Shown here: positions 8,543 to 16,771 of the stretch, in pieces
Layout: each line of letters opens with the position of its first letter
Numbering within the stretch: position 1 is the first letter of the stretch
Origin: DTCV01 sp964641155
GTDB taxonomy: Archaea > Thermoproteota > Thermoprotei_A > Sulfolobales > NBVN01
Assembly: GCA_964641155.1 (NCBI GenBank)
Contig: CAZXJO010000003.1
Location: 142,392-206,391 of the forward strand
Direction of reading: 5' to 3'
Length of the DNA: 64,000 nucleotides
Notes under the pieces: generated by a model
What the model saw: the letters and a program-made list of their open reading frames with translations, nothing else
The model's database searches: none
Told to the model about the DNA's origin: nothing
Position numbers and translations under genes: made by a program

Positions 8543-9939
8543 CCAACGATCGTTAACTCCTTATCCCTGAACATCACCACCATTAACGCCGCAGCTGATG
8601 TGGTTAGGGATGCTAAGGCTGTTGACGTAATCATTTCTGATGCATCGTAGTGCTCAGCGATCTTAATACTGAAGTCGTATGTGATGCTCTCACCGAACCT
8701 GTACGTGTTCGTTCCAATAGACACTACCACCGTTCTTAAAATTCCGTGGGCTTCCTTCAAGACACCGTCACCACCGTAGTTAAGCCTTAAGCGCTCTATA
8801 AAGACTGGTACGTCGATTACCGAGCTCCCCACAACTAGCTTTGAGGTAGTGTTTAAGTTGGTCAGCTCGACATATGAGGACGATGCTGTCTTATTAACAA
8901 TTAGGTCAAGACCAACCAACCTGTTAATTAGTATTCTAGTGTAGGTGTTAGTTATTGTCTGTACCTCAACGTTGTTGTTGACTAACGCGAATACTACTGT
9001 GTCCTCTAACTCAGCTGCTCCGACCGCCCTACCACTTACGTCAGCGACATATATACCTACCCAGTTAACATCGCTGACAATGATCGCTGAACCAGCTATG
9101 AGGGAAGCTATTAACAACGATAAGATTAGCTTGGCTAGTCTGCCCAAACCACGTTCTAGGTCTAGCTCCCCGAAGATCACGTTAAATATACGTCCGTAAC
9201 CCCGCCAAGCCCTAAGCATTTCAAGTCTCTCCCTCCTAACCAGTAGTGGGAGTAGTGCGATCCCAGCTACGAACCACCCAGCATGTGCGAAGAATGCAAA
9301 ATCAGCCCCTAACCTAGAGTACCCGTACATCACTTGGGTTGCAAACCAGAACAGTAACCAATACGAAGCCCTCACCGTAAAACATACAGGAAATATGAAG
9401 AAGAACCAGCAAGCGCTTAAGGAGGTCCCGGGATAGAGCATTAAGTAGGCTGCTAAGACCCCGCTTATGGCTCCGGAAGCACCTAAGGCGGGGATCATCA
9501 ACGCACTCACGCCTTGAATGTAGCTAAAGGCTGTGTGGAATACTGTAGCCAGGAAGCCCGATACGAAGTAAAGCATCGTAAACCTTGCTGACCCTAAGGA
9601 ATTCTCCACACTCCTACCGAATACGTAGAGGAAGTACATGTTGAAGAATATGTGTAATATGTCTCCATGTAGGAACATAGCAGTAACCACCCTATATAAG
9701 TTCGTAGGATCCTCAAGCAATAATATAGGGACGTAGCTACCTACCTCAACCCAGTAATCCCCTATGGACATGAACATGTTATTAATTGACGTGATTACGT
9801 ACACAGCCACGTTAGCAATTATCAACGCTACTGTGCTCTTGGGGTATCCGAACTCGAAGCCTCCTGGGAAAACCCCTGTAGGCAGACCCCTCAAGTATCT
9901 ACCCAAACACGGAGCCCTTATACCTACCCCACCAGACAT
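8539..9939 (-). CDS. Rhomboid intramembrane serine protease with large C-terminal domain
   Basis: Cleaves membrane proteins within the bilayer. The rhomboid core is in residues 30-235. It has HGDILHIFFN at 91-100, the catalytic serine in GASG at Ser155, and the catalytic histidine in AHAGWFVAG at His219. A further hydrophobic segment near 268-290 leads into about 150 residues that look extracytoplasmic, rich in Val, Thr and Asn, followed by a final helix near 440-458. That extension is absent from minimal rhomboids and may bind substrate. A second, minimal rhomboid is at 60050. Confidence 0.9.
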   Translation of the reverse strand: MSGGVGIRAPCLGRYLRGLPTGVFPGGFEFGYPKSTVALIIANVAVYVITSINNMFMSIGDYWVEVGSYVPILLLEDPTNLYRVVTAMFLHGDILHIFFNMYFLYVFGRSVENSLGSARFTMLYFVSGFLATVFHTAFSYIQGVSALMIPALGASGAISGVLAAYLMLYPGTSLSACWFFFIFPVCFTVRASYWLLFWFATQVMYGYSRLGADFAFFAHAGWFVAGIALLPLLVRRERLEMLRAWRGYGRIFNVIFGELDLERGLGRLAKLILSLLIASLIAGSAIIVSDVNWVGIYVADVSGRAVGAAELEDTVVFALVNNNVEVQTITNTYTRILINRLVGLDLIVNKTASSSYVELTNLNTTSKLVVGSSVIDVPVFIERLRLNYGGDGVLKEAHGILRTVVVSIGTNTYRFGESITYDFSIKIAEHYDASEMITSTALASLTTSAAALMVVMFRDKELTIVG

Positions 9940-10098
9940 TCTAACGTTTAAACCTTATTAAATGTGCTAGCGCAAAGGTAAAACCTGTGCGTGATTATGT
10001 TTGCCACGCAACGCTGGGACTTAAATAACGTGAACACACTTCCGGCCCGGGTCATGCGTTACGTATTTAAAACTTAAGTCCCTACCTCTCTACGGTGC

Positions 10099-10575
10099 TT
10101 GATAGTGAATGACAATGGTTATTTGTGGTTATTGTACGCGTTAGGCGCATTCCTAATGTTCGGAATAACGAACTTCCTACTTAAGTTGGCTAGTGTTAAA
10201 GGAATCCCATCAGTAGAGGGTACGGTCGTTCTGTGGATTTCCACAGGGTTGATCGGCTTAATAGCGTTATTGTTTGTCCTGACGAGCGGTTCGATTAACC
10301 CATTAATAAACCCTAACCTCTCAAAACTCGACTTCAAGTACTTCTCAATACCGGTGGTTGCCGGTATCACGCTGGCCGTAGGCATGTACTTCCTCAAGGT
10401 GGCTGTGGCCACAGGCAAGGCTGGCCCCTCAACAGCTATAGCTGCCTCTAACGCTGCTCTAGTCGCCACACTTTCCTGGTTAATTCTCAGTGAAAAGCTA
10501 ACGCTCAGCGAGCTCCTGGGGATGGTGGTCTATGTTGTCGCTATCATATTACTAACGCTAAAGCCCCTAGGATAG
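10099..10575 (+). CDS. Single-repeat EamA-family membrane protein
   Basis: A 158-residue protein with five hydrophobic helices, equal to one half of a DMT transporter. The pattern SxAIAASNAALVATLSWLIL followed by EKLTLSELLG is the usual end of an EamA repeat. Such half-size proteins must dimerise to make a full transporter. A TATA-like tacgtatttaaaac (10063-10076) lies about 27 bases before the TTG at 10099, so the mRNA is probably leaderless and the start is TTG 10099 or GTG 10105. The substrate is unknown. Confidence 0.82.
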   Translation: MIVNDNGYLWLLYALGAFLMFGITNFLLKLASVKGIPSVEGTVVLWISTGLIGLIALLFVLTSGSINPLINPNLSKLDFKYFSIPVVAGITLAVGMYFLKVAVATGKAGPSTAIAASNAALVATLSWLILSEKLTLSELLGMVVYVVAIILLTLKPLG

Positions 10576-10638
10576 CGCAACGTTAACGATGAGTCAAGAC
10601 CGACCTGCGGGTCTCAGAAGGTCACGGTAGTCTGAAAA

Positions 10639-11604
10639 CTACGTTTTCCTACCCTTTTTACTGACTTCCTCAAGCACCTTCACACCCAATGGGGTCACTT
10701 TAATGTAGGTCTTCCCATTAACATCGACCGTAGTTATTAATTTAAGATTGCTCAGCTTCCTGATACGCCGCCAAGCTACTGATTTACTCAATCTTAACTC
10801 ACGGGCTAGCCCGGAGATGGTCAACTCCTTAGTCATCGCTGCACTGAGTACTTCAACATCCCGCTCATCTACTTCGGTCGTCAAAGTCTCTACATCATAT
10901 TCCGGTGATTCCACACTAACCCCTGCAGGCCTGGCTCTACGACGCCTAATTAGGTAATAAGCCAAAACCGCCGAAATTGGTAAGAAGGTCAACACGTACA
11001 AGTAGGTGGTTAAAAGCTGGGTCACTGACGGGGGTTGTTGTTCAGCGACAGGCGTGTGGGTTGTCGGCGATGTCAAGTTAACCATAAATGACGAGGGTAT
11101 GTAGGATATTAGGTAGGCACCACCGCTATTATAAGTTATGACTATGGTGGTATCAGTGAATGAGACATCTGCAGAACCATTAAAGTAGAGTAGGGCGGAG
11201 GACCTTGGGAGTAAAACCTTCGAGGGACCGCTCGGCGTGATCAGGACATCTACGTATGCTCCCTTTATCCTACCAGCCATCGCTACATAATTGATGATTA
11301 CTCTCTTAGACCCATTTACGTTATGAACAATGAGTATGTCGCCGTCAACTAACTTGGTCAGGAGGACATCGTTGAACTCATCAACCGCCACAACACTCTC
11401 CTCAATTATTGATTCCTCAACCTTAACGTAAATCACGTACTCTCCCTCAACACCGTCAATTAAGACGGTAACATGCGCGAACCCCTCAGAACCTAACCTA
11501 TATAGGTACTCTACATCAGGCATTACGGCCTCAGCATACAGAGCCCCCGCCAACACTAACACTGCGATAAAAGCCGCTAGGAGGACCCTACTCACCATCC
11601 TCAT
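10639..11604 (-). CDS. Membrane-anchored winged-helix transcription regulator
   Basis: This 321-residue protein has an N-terminal signal or anchor helix (about 5-25) and an extracytoplasmic beta-rich domain to about residue 195. A transmembrane helix (about 203-224) ends in an Arg-rich stop-transfer RRRRAR. A cytosolic winged helix-turn-helix follows at about 250-315 (LSAAMTKELTISGLAREL, then SKSVAWRRIRKLSNLKLI). The topology suggests an outside signal is passed directly to DNA, as in archaeal one-component membrane regulators. Its target is unknown. Genes on either side are EamA at 10099 and a repeat region. Confidence 0.85.
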   Translation of the reverse strand: MRMVSRVLLAAFIAVLVLAGALYAEAVMPDVEYLYRLGSEGFAHVTVLIDGVEGEYVIYVKVEESIIEESVVAVDEFNDVLLTKLVDGDILIVHNVNGSKRVIINYVAMAGRIKGAYVDVLITPSGPSKVLLPRSSALLYFNGSADVSFTDTTIVITYNSGGAYLISYIPSSFMVNLTSPTTHTPVAEQQPPSVTQLLTTYLYVLTFLPISAVLAYYLIRRRRARPAGVSVESPEYDVETLTTEVDERDVEVLSAAMTKELTISGLARELRLSKSVAWRRIRKLSNLKLITTVDVNGKTYIKVTPLGVKVLEEVSKKGRKT

Positions 11605-11671
11605 ACCTAATAGAGGGATCTAGTAAATCTTATAAATGCCACCCAACCGTTCCTAGTATAGCATTTACTTC

Positions 11672-11809
11672 CATCACTTCCTCATTTCATGGGCTTCCGC
11701 CGTGAACAGGTGAAGCCCACATCACAGACGTAGGTCTAAGGCACCCCCAAGAACAACCATCACCACGTCAGTAAACAAACCTCACGCAACACAAAACAGC
11801 TTCATAGCC
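11672..11809 (-). repeat. 138-bp dispersed repeat, copy A
   Basis: This stretch is almost identical to 51809-51946 and 53060-53197, differing mainly around the hairpin loop, where copy A reads gggcttccgccgtgaacagg and the other two keep a perfect 10-bp stem. Read on the minus strand it starts GGCTATGAAGCTGT and ends with the hairpin followed by ATGAAATGAGG. It has no open frame and sits between the HTH regulator and a possible tnpB relic. Orientation is assigned so that the hairpin is 3'. It could be a transposon end, a non-autonomous element or a small RNA. Confidence 0.85.
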
Positions 11810-11832
11810 TCGTGAAGAGCTTGTGGGGTATT

Positions 11833-12028
11833 CGATGAAGGTTATTTCGCATTTCGCTGGGAAGCCCTACGAGGGGTGTTGAGGGTGTGAGGGGTTCCCA
11901 TGCAGTTCTTAGCTACGAGTTAAAAACACGGCCACTACATTAAGGACTTTCTAACTGATTATAAGCACTTACTGCGGAGAACCCCAGATACGATTCAGAG
12001 CAACATAACCTGGATTGAGAAGGGGTAA
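11833..12028 (+). pseudogene. Possible decayed tnpB/OrfB N-terminus
   Basis: Three frames carry pieces that together resemble the start of an archaeal TnpB-like protein. An ATG at about 11836 gives MKVISHFAGKPY and then a stop. Another frame reads SHAVLSYELKTRPLH. A third, from 11933, reads HYIKDFLTDYKHLLRR and continues to ITWIEKG before a stop at 12026. At least two frameshifts and an early end would make it a dead fragment. It begins directly next to repeat copy A, which would fit an insertion-sequence remnant. The match is by eye and weak. Confidence 0.35.
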
Positions 12029-12089
12029 GGAACTAGTACTTATGGTGTTTAAAAAACATTTATGAGTTTTCCGTTAGTTGAGCATCTGG

Positions 12090-12236
12090 TTATTTGGCTT
12101 TCACAAATACGTAGACTGGTGTGCCGCATGCAGGACATGCGCCCTTTAAGGCTTTCCTACCGTTCTTCAAGGTTACTTCTTGAGGTTCTTTGATCTCTAC
12201 CTTCTTCCTGCACTTTACGCAGAACCCGACCGCCAT
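12090..12236 (-). CDS. Small zinc-ribbon protein (DUF5679-like)
   Basis: The minus strand encodes a 48-residue protein from ATG 12236. It has two CxxC knuckles (C6-x2-C9 and C34-x2-C37) around a basic, beta-rich middle (RKKVEIKEPQEVTLKNGR), the pattern of the DUF5679 family of tiny archaeal zinc ribbons. Function is unknown; nucleic-acid or protein binding is plausible. A TATA-like tttataagc lies about 50 bp upstream. The gene is isolated, with repeat A downstream and ahcY divergent upstream. Confidence 0.85.
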   Translation of the reverse strand: MAVGFCVKCRKKVEIKEPQEVTLKNGRKALKGACPACGTPVYVFVKAK

Positions 12237-12416
12237 ATATCGCACCCATGTATCTATTAATAGGCAGAGGTAAATAAAGCTAGCGCTTATAAATTCGTCG
12301 CACGAATTCGTGGATGTTATGGTGGGAGTATTACTAGGTCGTTATGGCCTCATAGTTCGCTGTTGGAGTCGTTCTGAGAGTAGTGGTTTGAAATTATTTT
12401 ATTCCCGCACATTTAA

Positions 12417-12426
12417 CTTATATAAG
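12417..12426 (+). promoter_or_regulatory. TATA box of ahcY
   Basis: The palindromic cttatataag is centred 25 bases before the GTG start at 12447, the spacing expected for archaeal TATA-binding protein with a leaderless transcript. Confidence 0.7.
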
Positions 12427-12446
12427 TTCTTTGCAATTCATTCAAG

Positions 12447-13703
12447 GTGGTTGAGATAGACTTTAAAGTTAAGGATCTGAGTCTAGCTTCGAAGGGTAGG
12501 ATCCAGATAGAGTGGGCTGAGACCCGAATGCCTGTACTTAGGCTTATTAGGGAGGAGTTCTCTAAGAGTAAACCCCTTAAAGGTGTTAAGATTTCGGCAG
12601 TCCTCCATGTAACTAAGGAAACAGCTGTTTTAGTTAGGACCCTTATGGAGGGTGGTGCTGAGGTATGGCTCGCTGGTAGTAATCCGTTATCGACTCAGGA
12701 TGACGTAGCCGCGGCCCTAGTGGAGGAAGGTGTGCATGTCTATGCTTGGAGAGGTGAGAGCACTGAGGAGTACTACTGGTGTATTGAGAGGGTTTCTGAA
12801 GTAGGCCCACAGATAGTGGTTGATGATGGTGCCGACCTACACGCCTACCTTCATTCTAAGGATATAGTCTATAAAGTGATTGGTGGGACTGAGGAAACCA
12901 CCACAGGTGTCTACAGACTTAAGATCCTGGAGAGGGATGGGAAGCTGAAGTACCCCGTAATAGCTGTTAACGACTCCTACACCAAGTACTTATTCGATAA
13001 CAGATATGGGACCGGGCAGTCAACGGTTGATGGAATACTCAGGGCAACGAACATATTGATCGCAGGTAAGGTAGCTGTGGTTGCCGGCTACGGATGGGTT
13101 GGGAGAGGTATAGCTAGTAGGTTGAGGGGTATGGGTGCGAGGGTGATTATTACAGAGGTGAGTGCTGTAAGGGCCTTGGAGGCCGTGATGGATGGGTTTG
13201 ATGTGATGAGCATTGATAGAGCATGCGAGGTTGGGGACATCTTCATAACCGCAACCGGGAACATAAACGTGATTAGGGAGGAGCACATCAATAAGATGAA
13301 GGACGGCGCGATATTGGCCAACGCCGGCCACTTCAACGTTGAGATAAACGTCAACGCCTTGGAGAGTAACGCCAAACAGAAGAAAGTTATAAGGGACAAC
13401 CTAGTTGAATACGTACTAAGCAACGGTAGGAGAGTTTACTTACTAGCGGAGGGGAGGTTGGTCAATTTGGTGGCAGCTGAGGGACACCCAAGTGAGGTCA
13501 TGGATCTAAGCTTCTCGAACCAAGCATATGCGATAAAGTACCTACTAGAGGGGCGTGGTAAGCTGCCTAATTCCGTACGCAAACTACCGGACGAAATTGA
13601 TGAGTCGATCGCCAAATTGAAGTTGATGAGTATGGGCATAACCATAGACACATTAACTGAGGAGCAGAGGAAGTACCTAAGCAGTTGGGAGCTAGGCACT
13701 TAA
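12447..13703 (+). CDS. ahcY: S-adenosylhomocysteine hydrolase
   Basis: Splits S-adenosyl-L-homocysteine into adenosine and homocysteine, removing the inhibitor left by methyltransferases. The 418 residues fit archaeal AhcY. The substrate domain has EWAETRMPVLRLIREEF near residue 20, TGTGQ-like GTGQSTVDGILRATN around 191-205, and the NAD-binding GYGWVGRG around 214-221. It also carries the NAGHFNVEI segment. GTG 12447 is chosen because a TATA box lies 25 bp upstream. It is probably monocistronic; the small Cys-rich gene beyond it is on the other strand. Confidence 0.96.
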   Translation: MVEIDFKVKDLSLASKGRIQIEWAETRMPVLRLIREEFSKSKPLKGVKISAVLHVTKETAVLVRTLMEGGAEVWLAGSNPLSTQDDVAAALVEEGVHVYAWRGESTEEYYWCIERVSEVGPQIVVDDGADLHAYLHSKDIVYKVIGGTEETTTGVYRLKILERDGKLKYPVIAVNDSYTKYLFDNRYGTGQSTVDGILRATNILIAGKVAVVAGYGWVGRGIASRLRGMGARVIITEVSAVRALEAVMDGFDVMSIDRACEVGDIFITATGNINVIREEHINKMKDGAILANAGHFNVEINVNALESNAKQKKVIRDNLVEYVLSNGRRVYLLAEGRLVNLVAAEGHPSEVMDLSFSNQAYAIKYLLEGRGKLPNSVRKLPDEIDESIAKLKLMSMGITIDTLTEEQRKYLSSWELGT

Positions 13704-13747
13704 TTAAAGTTAGAAAGGGATTGATATTTTAGTTTTAAATTCTGTTT

Positions 13748-13882
13748 TCAAAACCTCTCAACGCAGAACTTAAAGCATTCATCAGAACAGGTGTAGAACT
13801 CCTCATCACTCCTGTCATAACATACGTTTACGCATTTGTCTTCACAATACGTTAGTAGGGACGTGGCAATACAGACCACCAC
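13748..13882 (-). CDS. Cys-rich microprotein with two CX3CX3C motifs
   Basis: A 44-residue frame from GTG 13882 has seven cysteines: Cys4, then Cys13-x3-Cys17-x3-Cys21 and Cys32-x3-Cys36-x3-Cys40, separated by ten mostly acidic residues. The symmetrical arrangement suggests a helical hairpin joined by disulfides, or a bound metal or FeS cluster. A TATA box 26-27 bp upstream (cttttaaa, 13905-13912) supports the GTG as a leaderless start; an in-frame stop lies seven codons before it. I know no family with this pattern. It is transcribed away from the DUF2283/cobO pair. Confidence 0.7.
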   Translation of the reverse strand: MVVCIATSLLTYCEDKCVNVCYDRSDEEFYTCSDECFKFCVERF

Positions 13883-13904
13883 AGAGTAGTAGACGAGTTA
13901 CTTT

Positions 13905-13912
13905 CTTTTAAA
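13905..13912 (-). promoter_or_regulatory. TATA box of the Cys-rich microprotein gene
   Basis: Minus-strand tttaaaag, centred about 27 bases upstream of GTG 13882, matches archaeal promoter spacing for a leaderless message. It is the main support for calling the 44-residue gene. Confidence 0.6.
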
Positions 13913-13944
13913 CTTTTCGTTAGTAATTGTTAAAGGTGGTGTGA

Positions 13945-14163
13945 GTGGAAACTACTAATGAGTTAGTAATCGGCGACATACATAACATCTGGTTCGAGTA
14001 CGACAGGCAGAACGACATACTGTACATTAACTTCGGCTTCGACGTCGAAGACGCTGATGAATCCTTACTCACCGAAAGCAACGTAGTTGTTAGGATTAAG
14101 GCCCGTAGAGTCGTCAGCCTCACAATCTTTGACTTCAGCAGGAGGGCCGGCTTAGAGCAGTGA
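13945..14163 (+). CDS. DUF2283-family small protein
   Basis: A 72-residue protein whose core IWFEYDRQNDILYINFG and later VVVRIKARRVVSLTIFDFSRR fit the DUF2283 family (YDxxxDxLYI, then a V-x-D/R strand). Function is unknown; such genes are often seen beside toxin-antitoxin or mobile genes, though none is evident here. It starts at GTG 13945 after the purine-rich aaaggtgg. Its TGA stop overlaps the GTG start of the corrinoid adenosyltransferase by four bases, so the two are probably translated together. Confidence 0.8.
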   Translation: METTNELVIGDIHNIWFEYDRQNDILYINFGFDVEDADESLLTESNVVVRIKARRVVSLTIFDFSRRAGLEQ

Positions 14164-14708
14164 GAGTATTGCTCTTAGTATTTTACGGTAAGGGTAAGGG
14201 GAAGACAACGGCCGCTTTAGGAACCCTACTTAGGTTCCTGGGCTACGGTGGGAACTCCTTAGTCATTCAGTTCATGAAATCTACCGACAGCGGTGAGTAC
14301 AGATTCTACAGGAAGTTAGTTGAGTGTGGGTTGAACGTTAAGTGGTTCTGCTTAGGAACTGATGAATTCGTGGACCCAAACGACCTGGGAAGTGAGAACG
14401 CTTCGATAGTCATGGCTAAGAGCTTAGGATTTCTACTCTACGAATACCCTAAAATCGTTGAGGAATTCAAACCGAATCTCACGATATTTGACGAACTAGG
14501 ACTCGTACTCCACATGGGTTTGATCCCTGAAGAACCGGTCTTAAACACCTTGAGGAAGTTCGCTAGGAACACAGAACACCATGCTGTGGTGACAGGTAGG
14601 TACGTACCTAAATATTTGAGGGATGAGGCAGACTTAATCACTAATTGCTACGAGGAAAAACACTACTTTAGGGATGGTTACGTAAACCTTAAGGGCCTTG
14701 ATTTTTAG
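14160..14708 (+). CDS. cobO: Corrinoid adenosyltransferase (CobO/BtuR family)
   Basis: Transfers the adenosyl group of ATP to the cobalt of a corrinoid. The 182 residues have the family P-loop variant YGKGKGKTTAALG at 9-21, VIQFMKSTDSGEY, and the Walker B-like TIFDELGLVLHMGLI. They end in ADLITNCYEEKHYF, where typical members have ADLVTEM..KHPF. B12 users in the window include the B12-binding radical SAM protein at 24784. Translation is coupled to the DUF2283 gene. The stop overlaps the convergent RHH gene by ttag. Confidence 0.92.
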   Translation: MRVLLLVFYGKGKGKTTAALGTLLRFLGYGGNSLVIQFMKSTDSGEYRFYRKLVECGLNVKWFCLGTDEFVDPNDLGSENASIVMAKSLGFLLYEYPKIVEEFKPNLTIFDELGLVLHMGLIPEEPVLNTLRKFARNTEHHAVVTGRYVPKYLRDEADLITNCYEEKHYFRDGYVNLKGLDF

Positions 14709-15412
14709 GGCTTGCTGCCCCCACCCTCCAATTCGTTCACAAGCCTAGATAATTCCTCTATTCTCTCCCTAATCTTCTTGAGTAAGTCCTCGCTTGCCTT
14801 AATCCCTTTCTTTATAAAGAACGATAGGGCCTCAGACCTACTCTTGAACACTCCACTACTAACCAGTAGGTCTATGACCTTCAAATCATCTTCCGAAACC
14901 CTTACCGAAACCACTGTTGAAACCCCCTTCGACATACTCTTCTCAACCTCAGCCCTGATCTCACTAAAAGCCTCGGACAGCGCCTTAGATAAGCTACCTA
15001 AAGTCACTGTAGTAGCTTTAAATATGTCAGATATTGGTGGAATAACTAAAGGTGGTTCGCTCCTACCACCTCTAAAATTCTCCCTAACCTCATCTAGTTT
15101 ATCTAGTAGCCCGTCAACCATATCACCGATCTCGTCTTCCACGTCCGCAATCCTCTCAACGATTAACTCCTTAGCATCTTTTGACAACTCCCTTGAAGAC
15201 CTCCTGACAGTTCTCAATTGACCCCTCAAGTTACGGATGAATTCCTTAATCTCCTTTCTCGACCTGAGTAATGCTGTGTTGAGGGACGCCCAATCCCCCT
15301 TCCTCCTCGCTTCGTTGATTACTTCCTCCAACTCACTGCTTATCCTCTTAAACTCGCTTTCAGCGTATTTTATTAACTCATCCAACTTCTTATTGACTTC
15401 CTCCGCACTCAT
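14705..15412 (-). CDS. Coiled-coil protein with C-terminal ribbon-helix-helix domain
   Basis: Of the 235 residues, about 1-105 form long charged helices with heptad character. A Gly/Pro-rich link (GGRSEPPLVIPP) and a second helix follow. A ribbon-helix-helix fold lies at about 168-205 (TVVSVRVSEDDLKVIDLLVS, then SRSEALSFFIKKGI), with a further coiled-coil end. RHH domains bind DNA as dimers; here the domain sits inside a large rod, which would suit a chromatin or segregation role more than a simple repressor (inference). A TATA-like gtttataaata lies upstream at about 15440-15450. Confidence 0.78.
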   Translation of the reverse strand: MSAEEVNKKLDELIKYAESEFKRISSELEEVINEARRKGDWASLNTALLRSRKEIKEFIRNLRGQLRTVRRSSRELSKDAKELIVERIADVEDEIGDMVDGLLDKLDEVRENFRGGRSEPPLVIPPISDIFKATTVTLGSLSKALSEAFSEIRAEVEKSMSKGVSTVVSVRVSEDDLKVIDLLVSSGVFKSRSEALSFFIKKGIKASEDLLKKIRERIEELSRLVNELEGGGSKP

Positions 15413-15551
15413 GAGGTCACCAAACGTTATTTTCTTCCAGAGTTTATAAATATTACATATAATAAGTCCAAAATTACATCTAATTGGTTAGAATAACTTA
15501 TATCATAAAATACTTAATTGCCGAGTAAGATATGCTAGAGGCTAAGACATC

Positions 15552-16586
15552 ATGGTATGTGGGAAGCTCCGCCCTGAGATACTGACGAAGTACGTGTTCG
15601 GTAGGGTGGGCGCTGTAGACCCGAGTGTTCTGGTAGGCCCTTCAATAGGTGAGGATGCAGCAGTGATAGATTTAGGTAACGGTAATGTGTTAGTGGTTCA
15701 CGTCGACCCGATATCAGGTGCTGTCGAGCACTTGGGTTGGTTGGCAGTGCACATCCCGTCAAACGATGTAGCTGTTTCAGGGGCTAGGCCTCGATGGCTC
15801 TTACCCGTTATATACCTACCTGAGGACTCAGGTGTTGAGTTAGTAGATAAGATAACTGAGCAGATGAACGCAGCAGCTAAGGAAATAAATGCAATGATTG
15901 TTGGGGGGCATAGCGAGTACACGCCTGGTATTAAAAGACCTCTAATATCCATGACCTCTATGGGTATTACAACGCTGAACATGTATGTCAGAAGTAGTGG
16001 TGCGAGACCCGGAGACGTTGTGTTAATGACTAAGAGGGCTGGGATTGAGGGGACACTAATCCTCGCATCTGATTTCGCTGAGGTATTAATGGATCGCGGC
16101 ATTAGTAGGGACCTAATCAGTAAAGCGCGTGAAATGGTCAAAGACATCAGCGTGGTTAAGGAGGCCCTACTACTTGCTGAGGATGGATTACCGACCTCAA
16201 TGCATGACCCTACCGAGGGAGGTGTTCTCGGAGGGTTGTTGGAGCTAGCCTACGCATCAAACACTTCCATCGTGATATATGAGGACTCCATACCAATTGC
16301 TAGGGAAACCGAGGTTTTCTGCAACGCGTTGGGTTTAGACCCGTTGAAAATTTTAAGTTCCGGTGCTTTAATAGCTACCGTACCGGCCGACAAATTAGAT
16401 GATGCCATAAGGAAGTTAGGGGCAGCTGGAATAAACGCGTCAGTAATTGGTGAAGTTGTCCCAAGAAGTGAGTACCTGGTTAAGATATTCAGAAAGGGTG
16501 GTGAGGTAATCACGGTGAACGACGTGTACGTAAGTGATGAGATAATAGGGCTATGGGCCGAGGGCTCACAACGACCTCGTCGATGA
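15552..16586 (+). CDS. HypE-like AIR-synthase-family protein lacking the C-terminal cysteine
   Basis: The 344 residues show the AIR synthase fold: GPSIGEDAAVIDLGNGNVLVVHVDPI, then NDVAVSGARPRWLLPVIYLP, MIVGGHSEYTP and MHDPTEGGVLGG. It belongs to the HypE/COG1973-type group but ends in GSQRPRR, not PRIC, so it cannot do the thiocyanate chemistry of HypE. The substrate of these archaeal paralogues is not known; a phosphotransfer or dehydration at a bound ATP is expected. Start ATG 15552; the upstream region has acttatatcataaaa at about 15497-15511. Confidence 0.85.
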   Translation: MVCGKLRPEILTKYVFGRVGAVDPSVLVGPSIGEDAAVIDLGNGNVLVVHVDPISGAVEHLGWLAVHIPSNDVAVSGARPRWLLPVIYLPEDSGVELVDKITEQMNAAAKEINAMIVGGHSEYTPGIKRPLISMTSMGITTLNMYVRSSGARPGDVVLMTKRAGIEGTLILASDFAEVLMDRGISRDLISKAREMVKDISVVKEALLLAEDGLPTSMHDPTEGGVLGGLLELAYASNTSIVIYEDSIPIARETEVFCNALGLDPLKILSSGALIATVPADKLDDAIRKLGAAGINASVIGEVVPRSEYLVKIFRKGGEVITVNDVYVSDEIIGLWAEGSQRPRR

Positions 16587-16771
16587 TCTCAGAAGTTGAG
16601 GTCCCACACCTACTAGAAGAGATCGTATGGCTCGGAAACCTGCAGGCGATTACCCACCGCAATTCATCACCCGCTTGCTTGGGTCTAACACCTGCCGTCA
16701 TTAAGATTCGGTTCTCTACAAAACTGTCGTAAGTTTGTAGGTAGTTAAGTTTTTAAGCAACCCCTAGTACA

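Noticed and set aside
16510..16701. Minus-strand frame of 63 codons past the HypE-like gene
   Set aside because: It overlaps the real gene's end, has no upstream promoter and shows no recognisable composition.
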